Source: Baylisascaris procyonis
Lineage: Eukaryota; Nematoda; Chromadorea; Rhabditida; Ascarididae
NCBI GenBank assembly: GCA_037389465.1
Contig: JAZARR010000187.1
Coordinates: forward strand, 2,480,001 to 2,544,000
Reading direction: 5' to 3'
DNA length: 64,000 nt
The notes under the pieces were generated by a model that was not told the origin of the DNA, did not search any database, and was given only the letters and a program-made list of their open reading frames with translations. A program made the position numbers and the translations under genes. Every line of letters starts with the position of its first letter. Position 1 is the first letter of the stretch. Below, piece by piece: positions 55,501 to 64,000 of this stretch.

Positions 55501-58500
55501 GAAACGGCATTCGAATGTCTCAAATATAGCTTCGGTCAGTCATCGTTGAAGGATTTAATCAATGATTGCTTGCAAAGCGATGACAACTCTGCAAAGCAGG
55601 CAATGCGTGAAATGATCGCTGATATTAGCAAGTTGATCATTGAGGCATCACGAGATGCGATTGCGACGTTGGCTAAGGAGAAAGGGTATGGCATCAATCT
55701 GGAGTCTTAATCTTTATTCTTTGTATAGGAACTCGGCGTTTATAAGTCCAGGTGGAGGTGGGGGGAGGGGAGTTGTTGTGCTGTTTTTCAGTTATTGAAA
55801 AAGGCTTGTAAAGAAGGGTTTGCAAATGAATTGATTCGATAGGTTTCAAAGTTTTTGTTTCTTTCCTTTTGAGTATGGAAGAAGAATTATTTGAATGATT
55901 CTGACTTAAGTTTTTTTGTTTTTTGTTTTTGTTTTTTTGGTAAAGTGCTTATCGAGAGGAAAGTGCTTAAGAGTAAGACATAAGTGATTGGTTGCAATAA
56001 ATCCATATCCGTGGATTTCTCTGAATTGGGAAAATGTTGGGAAAGTTTTGCTTTTGTTGGGAATTTTGCGCAATAATAGTGGGTATAGGGAATAATTAGC
56101 GATATGCTTACAAATTTGATGACCTAAGCTGACATGGTGAAGGTTGGTAGCAAAATGTTTATTAGGTCGATTGAAGCATCACATCTCTGAACTTACGGTT
56201 TTTTGGAGTGGGCTGATTGCAGAAGGAAGCATTCCTATAACTGAATGTACTGCATAAGACATGGAAGAATCAGAGCTGAGAAAAAAGTTTAATTTTTCGT
56301 AAATGAAAGCGGAAACGTTTTAAAATTAAAAAATAAGGAGCAATATCTTATATATTAGGAAGTAGTTTTAATTTTTTACATTTTAGTTGTTGCTGTATAT
56401 TGTAAGATATTTGCATATGTAATGATGTATTTGAATATTATGCGTAAAATGGTAAATCACCTCTTTAGTCATTCGTTTTTTTTTCATTTCTGCAACTGCA
56501 ATTCTTTGAAGCTCCAGCGGAGTTATTCATCGAAGATGGAAGATGCTGACTGACTCAAACATGAAGTGACTCCTTATTGTTGAATCCTCCTCCGTAAGTG
56601 AAAAAAGCATTGCTCTTTGTATGTGTTCTGATACCTAGCCTAGCATTTAGGATTTCAATCGACTTGAAATCACCTGGGACGTGGCCAATATATGCGAGTT
56701 GTGATGGATCGGCGCTTGCCCAAGTCACTGGCAATTGCATCGTGCTGTTTCATGCTCTTTACGAAGCCAGGTTTATGTCTTCTAAATGCTTCCCTTGATT
56801 TTAATTTTTTTTCTTTTTTTTTTTTGAAAGAGACGGGGGTAGTTCAGTCTATCATGTCAATGTGCATGGGTGAAGATATCCGTGATGGTTTTTTTTTTGG
56901 CTGAAATATTTGACGCAGATTGTTCCATATTTGGTGGTTAAGAAGTCATCGATGCCGAAGATTTGTTTAAGTTTTAATAGAAGCTTGTCATTTAAGCATA
57001 ATGAAACATTCCACATATAAGGGAGTGCGGTCAGTGGAAACCAAGAAATTTAGGTTATAGTGAGGTGATGGTGAAGTTGGCTAGGAGGGATTGGTTCAAA
57101 TGAAAGAATAGTTTTCTGTTTTATGAAAGAATAATAAAAAAAAAAAAGAAAAAACTTATTCGATTCTCAGTTCCTTTACGATTTTTTCTAACGTGAAAAT
57201 TTTTGCAGATCGATTTCCGAGATATTCTCGGAAGAGGAGTTGGCAGATATTAATGAAGTCTACGTGGCCACGTCGACAATCCTCAAGTCCATAGGTTGGA
57301 TTTTTTTAATTTACATGAAAGGATTATTGATGAATAAAAAATTGAAATCGATATTAATAGGGTTATAAAATTGCCGCGCTTAGCATAACGCCAATATGGG
57401 TTTTTATTAAATATGCCGATTGCGATAGCATTCTGTCGTTCCTTTTCAAAGACATCTTGGTGGTCGCGTTTCACTTCTTTTCATCTGCAACACTGATTGC
57501 ATTGAAAAATGCTCGGAATCTCAGACTTATAATTATAATATAGGGGATATATTCGACTTTTGGCATTATCTTTGTTGAGAATGCTTGATTATTTATAGCG
57601 TTATACTTCCATTTTTTATAACTTTTTTGCAGTCAAGCTATAACAGCATATTAGAGCGTATTTGTGATCGACTATTCAATGCTAGGATGTTTTGATAAGC
57701 TCGTTGCATTAATGTTTATTCTTGTTTTGTTCTTTGTTAGTGCCTTAGAAGTAGACATACATTTCTATGAGGTTTTTTGTGCGTTTTGCATCAAAAATAT
57801 ATTTTCTAAACCATCTTTTCTGTCGTGGATATTTTAGAATTTTTGCTGCCTAATTTTGAGCATTTCTAAGTGGTAGTGGTCATCGATGTCGTATGGTTGT
57901 GCTAGCTGGCGGCGATGTGGTTCAACCGGTTTACTTGTATCACCCACCCTTGTGTTCATATTGGCCTAGGTCTTAGATTATCTAGTGGACGTGATAAATG
58001 CCTTTATTTACGATTACTGTTAAGTTTAATTAATTTCGAGGAAGGTTATTGTTTAAGCCTGAAGTTATATGCCTCTCATATCAGATGTCATCGTTCTTTA
58101 AAGTATTAGACAACAACGTTCATGGGCAGGTTAACTAAAATTTTAGCTCGAAGAAGCCTAGCCGCACATTTCGGTCAATAAAATAGTCTAGTTATCAGTT
58201 TTTTTTTTAATGTATTGACTTTTGTAATTTTTTTGCGGTTTAAATATAAATATATTTGCGAATTGTTTGCCGAATAATGTGGTTTTTCAGAGAAGATATC
58301 TGTTTTGTTTTGCTTTTTTTTTTTTCATTCTTTTTATATCCTGCCCATTATTAACTGAAAAGATTTTGAGGCGATTGCTAGGCTTCCAATCCTCATTTCT
58401 TCGAATTCATCTCGAAGATGGTATTTCGTCTTTTCCGTTTACAAGCATGTTTCTGGTGACAGCGAAATTATTTTAGGTGCAAATGGCTTCGGGATGAAGC

Positions 58501-59038
58501 TGCCGGATGACGTCATTGCTGCTCTGGATGACGTATGTTAGATGCATCTTCTTTCTAATTCTACAAAGAGGGCTGAGAATGAACAGTGGCATTTAATAGT
58601 AGATAATGAATTGTTTTTGTTGAAGTGCTGCTGAATTGTGGTTTTATTGTTGTATCGGTTATTGCTGCTGAATGTATACCAAAATATATTGGTAGTACCA
58701 CGGGGATGTTTCTGGATGTCTTCACTGGAGCAGTTTAAAACGAGCAGAAGGCTGCCTTGTAGGATGGAATGAAATGGTATGAAATCAGATGATTCCGTAA
58801 TAACTGTCGAATTATAACTGAAGGAGGGGGTTCCTTACTTATTCATTTATATGCGTGGGACTTGTAGAGTTGGCAAACTATCACAATATGGTGCATTAGA
58901 AGGGTGGATTGTTGAAGTTAAGGGTTGTTGCAGTTTTGTTGAAATGCGTTGTTGATATTCAACGAAAAATTGAAGTAAATCGTAAAAAAGTCCAGTTGTG
59001 CTGTTGAATGAAAGAGGTGGACTACATCTTTTGGTAAA

Positions 59039-59084
<46 letters not shown>

Positions 59085-60871
59085 GTTATTATTATTATTA
59101 TTATTATCGTTATTACTATTGCTGTTATTGTTATTATTATTTTATGATTCAGCAAGGAAGATTTCATCCGGGTCGACAATCGTCTCATAATATTTGAGTA
59201 CCTTTATTGCAGACATCTAGAGTAAAAAAGAACGACGAAGAGAAGGTGAAAAGAATTAATGCTGATTTCGTGGATGGATGCGAAGAAATTTTCCGTCAAA
59301 TTGAAGCAAAACAATACGATATTGCTGAGATGACACGTCTTAAAGAGGTGCCGATCGTTGGAGTACTTAGCGAAGCCGAAGAGCTTATGCAAAGGTTTCG
59401 ATTTTTATGATACTTTTGTGGGAATGACCGTTGAAGTTTTTTTTTGCAAATGAATCCCTACCTGATGGCTGATGTGAAGGAAATAGAATTGGATATATTC
59501 AAATATTTTACTGTACTGCAATGATCCTGTGAACAGAAAATTACAGTGATATAGAGCCGTAACACATGCATATTATAGAAGTACTGTATATGTCATATAA
59601 TACCGTAATAATATTGTATATTATGTGATAGGAAAATTGTAATTACGATAGGAGCACATGAAGCTGAAGTAGCGTAACGTGCACATCTGCCGTGATAGCA
59701 GTATTACTGTTGGTGTAGATTGGTGCTAGTGCCTTGGTTTCAAGTTTCGAGTTTTGGAAAAGGGTGGCTTCCTTATTTTGAAGCACTTCGTATTTTTAAG
59801 TCGTTGATGCGTCGATGAATTTGATGAATAAAGTCCTCGGGATTTCCGTTTAAGTTGTTGTGTTATGTTCTTGTGTGCTTTTTATTGAATCTAGAGAAGT
59901 CCCGTTGTTTAATTAAAGCATGAAGTCCCATTATTCATTGAAAATTTAGTGGTCATTTTTATGATGCCAAGGTTTGTGGTCATTTTTTTGTTTATAATGG
60001 TCATCGATATGGTTTTATCTCTAGTGCTTTCACATAAATTTTCCGTCAGTTGTAATGCAAAATGTGTGTAGTATAGTTTTCGCTTAATTAAGTAATGCTT
60101 CATTTTGTATGCAAGAGGAGGGCATCTTGGCGAACTGCTTATTACACGGATTCTGCGTTTTTGCTAATTTTGTGCTATTTCGTTTCCTTTTTTGATGAGT
60201 TCATGTAGATTTAAGTGATCGGAATAAGTGGAAAGAGTATTTTTTTAATAGCTCTAATTATTCGTTGAGAAAGTTTTGCGGGATTTTTCTCATTCCAGCT
60301 GGTAAATTATTTGCCTGGATATCTTTTGCTTTGAATTGACAGCCGGCTGGAGTCTTTTTGTTTTGTTTTGTCTTTAAATGAATCTCATTCTATACGACGA
60401 TACTTGAGGTAAGTTCAATTGTCGTTACCTTTTTACTGAGGAAGTGATTTTCGGTGATGACAGCCAGCTTTGTAAAGTGCTATAAGTGTCTTTGGTCATT
60501 ATGTAGGCTTATTTTCTTTTATTTGGCTGTACCTTCTATGGCCTATTCTTATAAACTGCTTGATTGGCCATCTAGTAATGCAGGTAGTTGTCGAATTGAT
60601 CTATTTTGATTGTTGAAGGTTCTCGATGCACCTGTCGAGCGTGGCGAATGTGTCCGATATTCGAGTGATAGGCGCTTATTTAAATCTATTGAGGAGAGTC
60701 TTTGATAAATACGAAAACTTCGATGGTGTTATGCGACAATTTTATCACGATTCCTTAGAGGAGATGCATGAGTTGCCTTCGCTAAAGAAGCAGTATGTGG
60801 TAAGTATAGATTCGCATTGTATGTTTGTGATATTGGTGATATGTTGATTCGTGTGTTTAGTAAAAGAGCTA

Positions 60872-60941
<70 letters not shown>

Positions 60942-63900
60942 CTATAATTATATTTGGCACTATATATATTCAGTACAGGTCCAACAACATTAAAAGATGG
61001 GTTACTCATGTTACTGCAGTCACATTTTGTTGAGAATTAGCAATCCGGAGGGCAGACTCAGTAAGATTTTATTTATCGGGTTGCTGCGTACTGAATTTTT
61101 CCAGGTTTTTTTTGAGTTTCCTAAAGATAAAGAACTGAGATGTGTCATCGTGAAGAAAAAGACGAAAAATAGGAAGCTGCGAGTGAAAGTGACGAAATCT
61201 TTACTTATCTATTCCTGTATTTGTTTCAAAACGACGGGAAAAGCAGAGTAAAAAGAGGATCCCTAAAATAAATAATAAAAGTTCCGATGTTAATTGCTGA
61301 CCGGAACTACACATCGGATGGCCTCATCTTATTTTCGCACCCTTCATTTGTGCTTATCAATTCGTTTACTTCCACTTGAAATAGTAAAACATTGAGCCAA
61401 TTATTTGTAAAATATAGCCACTATGATCACTAGAATTTGCACCCTCTTTTAATTGATGTGTTCGAAATCGTTGTGTTTAGATGTATACTGATTGATAATA
61501 TTGCTGTAGGATTTCGATGCGGTGTTTGTTCGTCTCATGAACGGAATGGGTGATCATGCACAATTCCAAAACGAACCCGAAAAGTTCGAAAATATTCTTC
61601 GAGAGGTTGGTGATCTGACTCTTTTTTTAGTTACATTTATACATTGGGTTTTTCTTACTTGTTTACTTTCAAAAATGCACAAGATTTTATTGTTTTAGTG
61701 GCGTTTAGATGTTTCACGAATAGAATAGTGTGGGTAAAGTGGGTTGTATAACTTTATGGAGAGATTGGATAGGCGAGTTGAACAATCGAGCACACCTCTG
61801 GCTATTGCCGCTGTCCGGAAATTCGAAAATTTTGGAGAAATGCGATTTGCGGACATTCCATACAACGTTCAAACGGAACTAAGACAGGAATCAGAAAGAT
61901 TTCAGGGAATAGTGATGTACAAAAGTTTTGGACCCTTGAATATTGCATAGAAGTTTACTTGAAATGGAAAAAGAGAGGCGATTCGAGGATTGTACACCTT
62001 GTCGAGAAGAATCGATTCCTAAGCATACCAAGATACCGTTCTCGGCTGGCGCTGATAAGATTCACAAAATTTCCCCTTCAAAGTCGTTTGGATTTAGAAA
62101 TGCTCATTTCTCAGATTTATGAATTATTCAAAACAAAATGTAAATTATTCATCAAGAATTTGCCTAAAGCAATGCAAATTATCTATTAAAGAATTTGCCT
62201 AAGTAAACTGTATATAAGCACCGCTCTATGTCAATAAATTCATTGGTTGGTTCATTCGTTGAATCGTCAATATCGCGTCTCCGCCACAACCTTTGCAATC
62301 GCTTCTCTTGAGAGAAGAGAAAGTTGGTGACGTTATGAGGGATCAATTCTATGACGTAAAGACCGCTCGATGGAGCGTTCAGATGGGCTATTGAAGCGTT
62401 ATGAAAAACAGCGAGAAGGTTAATTGAAAAGCTTACGGAGAGTATGTCTAGGCATTGATGCATTGCAATTTGTGCATCTTCGGCTGTCACTATTTGATGT
62501 AAAGGTCGAATGTCAAGTAAAACTGAGTCGTCACGTTACTCGATCTTTGCGCTCTGCCTTTATTTGTACAGAGTGCAGGTATTATTAGGGGAGATATAAC
62601 TGTGTGATTGGATTTTAGAGGTTGGCAGTGAATAGATCATGGTGTTGATTTGTAAGTGCTTGGGATAGATTCTTGGATGGTAATGAGGGTACAAATCTTT
62701 TCAAATCTTTGTCGGAGACTCGTTTCCATCTTTGATTCATTCACTTTCATTTATTACTTGCACGCACAGAACGAAATTAATATTTCAGTTTGCGTTCCTC
62801 TTTATGATTGCACCGAAAACGACAATTTGGCTGGTTTTAAAGGAGTGCATCAACAACAAGCTTATTGTGCCAAACATTTTGAAGGTTTATTTTCTTTAAA
62901 GTGCTTTTTTCTTCGCTTTTTTTCGGAAATGTTGTTTAAAATATTTCATTTGTTTTTGTTTTTTTTTTTTTTTTTGTTCATAAGGCTGGTACTTAGACAT
63001 GAAGTGTTTATGGCCAAAGCTGTAGCTGAAAGCCAAAAATTTTCAAAGCGAAATACTATTGTTCAAGTGGAGTTAATTTGCGTACTGCATCAGGTGGTTC
63101 TAATCGCGTGTTTTGTATGATGGATCAGTCAATACGACCGGAAATGGGAGTGCCAAGATGTTGCAAAGTTGTGCACATGTAACTTCTGATGCCTATTATT
63201 GCGAGTATATTTCTCGTTGTTCAAATATTTGACGATTATTGGTTATTAGGTTTTGAGTGGATTTCATTAGCAAAACGAAATCGTGAACAGCAGTAAACAG
63301 CATTTGAGAATCAAATTTGTGAATTGAGTTTTTATATGATTCAAAGAGTATTAATGAATTTAATTGTTAAAGATACTGCGTCGTTTGCCATCGTTTCTGG
63401 AGTTAAGGGTTGCGATATCGGGAGTAGAGGATTGCTCTTCGACAAGACGAGTACCGATCATCACACTCGCGTTAAGGTATGATACACTAAGCATTGATAG
63501 CCATCTGTCTGAGTGAAATAGCAAGCAGAGAACGTCCCTAGATATATATCAGTGAAGTGAGCATGGAAATCGAAGATTTTGTGCCAAGGCGCCTATGAGA
63601 CTATCCAAATATTTTTTGTTCGCTTTTCTTGCCGAATCGGCGGTTCATGTGGTTTGAGGAGAGGGAGGAGGCGATGTTTCATTTGCATATAGGTGAGTAT
63701 ATGTTACAAATTTTGCACCAAATATGAGTATGTGCAAATTCAAAATAAGTGAACACTGCACAACGAATAGTTGCTATCTATTTTTTTTTTTTTTCAATTT
63801 TAAATTTTTCTATCGTAATTTCTACGTTATTTTCTTAATTCTAAATATTTTCAGCAGATATTGAAATTGACGATTATTTAAATATTCTGTTTGATGTCTG

Positions 63901-64000
63901 GTGGTTTAAGTTGCTTACTAGGATGATATTTTTCTTTGCAGAAGAATAGTGCAAAAAGAGAGTGGATGGATAACAAATGATGAGGCACGCTCAAATTTTG
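52461..64000 (+). CDS. Unrecognised multi-exon gene, helical protein, 3' end outside window
   Basis: Function not recognised. Proposed exons: 52461-52514, 53965-54033, 54318-54510, 55120-55205, 55456-55685, 57209-57294, 58477-58532, 59213-59394, 60619-60799, 61510-61605, 61762-61924, 62383-62418, 62789-62884, 63005-63093, 63373-63476, 63942 onward. Phases match at every junction, giving about 590 codons so far. The product starts MGDELEKSMKMDTTQPVE and has no signal peptide or convincing membrane segment. Most of it is charged, probably helical sequence (KQAMREMIADISKL, EEKVKRINADFVDGCEEIF, RVFDKYENFDGVMRQFY, RIVQKESGWITNDEARSNF). Exons 5-10 and 15 are the most secure; 3, 11, 12 and 14 are tentative. 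It starts 3.3 kb from aars-1 in the opposite direction, so the two may share regulatory DNA. Confidence 0.75.
53965..54033 (+). CDS. Unknown gene exon 2
   Basis: 23 codons (VIKTDNTISENMIGDTESKE and three more), phase 0 to 0. Acceptor TTTAAAG ends in AAG, donor GCAAG/GTTTGT. Confidence 0.5.
54318..54510 (+). CDS. Unknown gene exon 3 (tentative)
   Basis: Open frame that begins right after GCTGAG and ends at ACAACG/GTAAAC in phase 1, exactly the phases its neighbours need. The product is AT-codon-rich and fairly hydrophobic (LLEKPLTIFVDLNFFLSDLK), unlike the rest, so it could be a chance open frame. Confidence 0.4.
55120..55205 (+). CDS. Unknown gene exon 4
   Basis: Acceptor TCTTTGTAG, donor TAAAG/GTAAAA. 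Reads NNFQRIIKLNNDVLTLERSG then QISDEILK and joins smoothly in phase 0 to the next exon (LRKFQINLTKGADLFE). Confidence 0.65.
55456..55685 (+). CDS. Unknown gene exon 5
   Basis: Acceptor GTTTCAG, donor GAAAGG/GTATGG, phase 0 to 2. 76 codons of clear coding character: GADLFETAFECLKYSFGQSS, SAKQAMREMIADISKLIIEA. Probably several amphipathic helices. Confidence 0.85.
57209..57294 (+). CDS. Unknown gene exon 6
   Basis: Acceptor TTTTTGCAG, donor CATAG/GTTGGA. Reads SISEIFSEEELADINEVYVA and STILKSI; phases 2 to 1 fit both sides. The intron before it is about 1.5 kb. Confidence 0.85.
58477..58532 (+). CDS. Unknown gene exon 7
   Basis: Acceptor TTATTTTAG, donor GATGAC/GTATGT. Short exon reading ANGFGMKLPDDVIAALDD. 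Confidence 0.8.
59040..59141. repeat. (TTA)n microsatellite
   Basis: TTA triplets, perfect for the first half and increasingly interrupted (TTG, TCG, CTA) afterwards; intronic, just before the exon at 59213. Confidence 0.95.
59213..59394 (+). CDS. Unknown gene exon 8
   Basis: Acceptor TTTATTGCAG, donor GCAAAG/GTTTCG. Highly charged: SRVKKNDEEKVKRINADFVD, EIFRQIEAKQYDIAEMTRLK, LSEAEELMQ. Likely helical or coiled-coil. Confidence 0.85.
60619..60799 (+). CDS. Unknown gene exon 9
   Basis: Acceptor must be TTGTTGAAG: the CAG and TAG candidates upstream give in-frame stops. Donor TATGTG/GTAAGT is strong. Reads SMHLSSVANVSDIRVIGAYL and RRVFDKYENFDGVMRQFYHD. Confidence 0.85.
60877..60939. repeat. 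(TA)n microsatellite in an intron of the plus-strand gene
   Basis: About 31 TA units starting 77 bases after a strong donor site. Confidence 0.97.
61510..61605 (+). CDS. Unknown gene exon 10
   Basis: 32 codons, phase 0 to 0, acceptor TTGCTGTAG, donor CGAGAG/GTTGGT. Reads DFDAVFVRLMNGMGDHAQFQ and ends ENILRE. Confidence 0.82.
61762..61924 (+). CDS. Unknown gene exon 11
   Basis: Reads RLDRRVEQSSTPLAIAAVRK and FENFGEMRFADIPYNVQTEL. The coding sense is clear, but both ends are uncertain. The acceptor TATGGAG ends in GAG, and the donor AAAA/GTTTTG was chosen because it gives the phase needed by the next exon. Alternative donors lie at 61912 and 61917. Confidence 0.6.
62383..62418 (+). CDS. Unknown gene exon 12 (short, tentative)
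   Basis: Acceptor GCGTTCAG, donor GAGAAG/GTTAAT, 36 bases in phase 1 to 1, reading GLLKRYEKQRE. It joins in frame with the next exon (VCVPLYDC). A 103-codon open frame on the opposite strand overlaps it. Confidence 0.45.
62789..62884 (+). CDS. Unknown gene exon 13
   Basis: Acceptor ATATTTCAG, donor TTGAAG/GTTTAT. In the chosen frame it reads CVPLYDCTENDNLAGFKGVH and QQQAYCAKHFE. A second frame is also open but gives a less plausible hydrophobic peptide. Confidence 0.65.
63005..63093 (+). CDS. Unknown gene exon 14
   Basis: Reads FMAKAVAESQKFSKRNTIVQ and VELICVLHQ, donor CATCAG/GTGGTT. The acceptor ACATGAAG fits the phase, but others exist nearby, so the 5' edge is unsure. Confidence 0.6.
63373..63476 (+). 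CDS. Unknown gene exon 15
   Basis: Acceptor ATTGTTAAAG (upstream AGs lead to stops in the required frame), donor GTTAAG/GTATGA. Reads ILRRLPSFLELRVAISGVED and VPIITLAL. Confidence 0.75.
63942..64000 (+). CDS. Unknown gene exon 16, cut by window end
   Basis: Acceptor TTCTTTGCAG. In phase with exon 15 it reads RIVQKESGWITNDEARSNF and continues beyond the window. Confidence 0.75.

Noticed and set aside
62179..62490. 103-codon minus-strand open frame
   Set aside because: Overlaps a proposed plus-strand exon of the unknown gene; no homology recognised, probably a shadow.

Overview
The window looks like nuclear DNA from a small-genome metazoan, most likely a nematode. It is about 30% GC by eye and full of (TA)n microsatellites. 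It has two intron-rich genes and no bacterial-style operons. The nematode assignment is an inference. It rests on short T-rich splice acceptors, a probable trans-splice-type acceptor just upstream of one start codon, and a mitochondrial alanyl-tRNA synthetase that stops before the C-terminal domain, as I recall for the C. elegans mitochondrial enzyme.

Layout. Bases 1 to about 34,100 hold no gene I can recognise: AT-rich DNA with microsatellites, several minisatellites and a few GC-richer islands. From 49,173 down to 34,495 on the minus strand lies a mitochondrial-type alanyl-tRNA synthetase (aars-1 of C. elegans, AARS2 of vertebrates). I resolved 16 coding exons with consistent reading phase. 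One internal stretch of about 45 residues could not be placed. The 3.3 kb between the two divergent genes contains a broken non-LTR retrotransposon fragment with an FYADD reverse-transcriptase motif, a long (TA)n tract, and a GC-richer block resembling a solo LTR on the minus strand. From 52,461 to the end of the window a second gene runs on the plus strand in at least 16 exons. It encodes a mostly helical, soluble-looking protein that I do not recognise, and it continues past base 64,000.

The two genes start head to head, so the 49,200-52,460 interval should contain both promoters. The clearest oddity is splicing. About a third of the introns end in AAG or GAG rather than CAG or TAG, in both genes, and reading phase leaves little alternative at several sites. 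One intron appears to use a GC donor.
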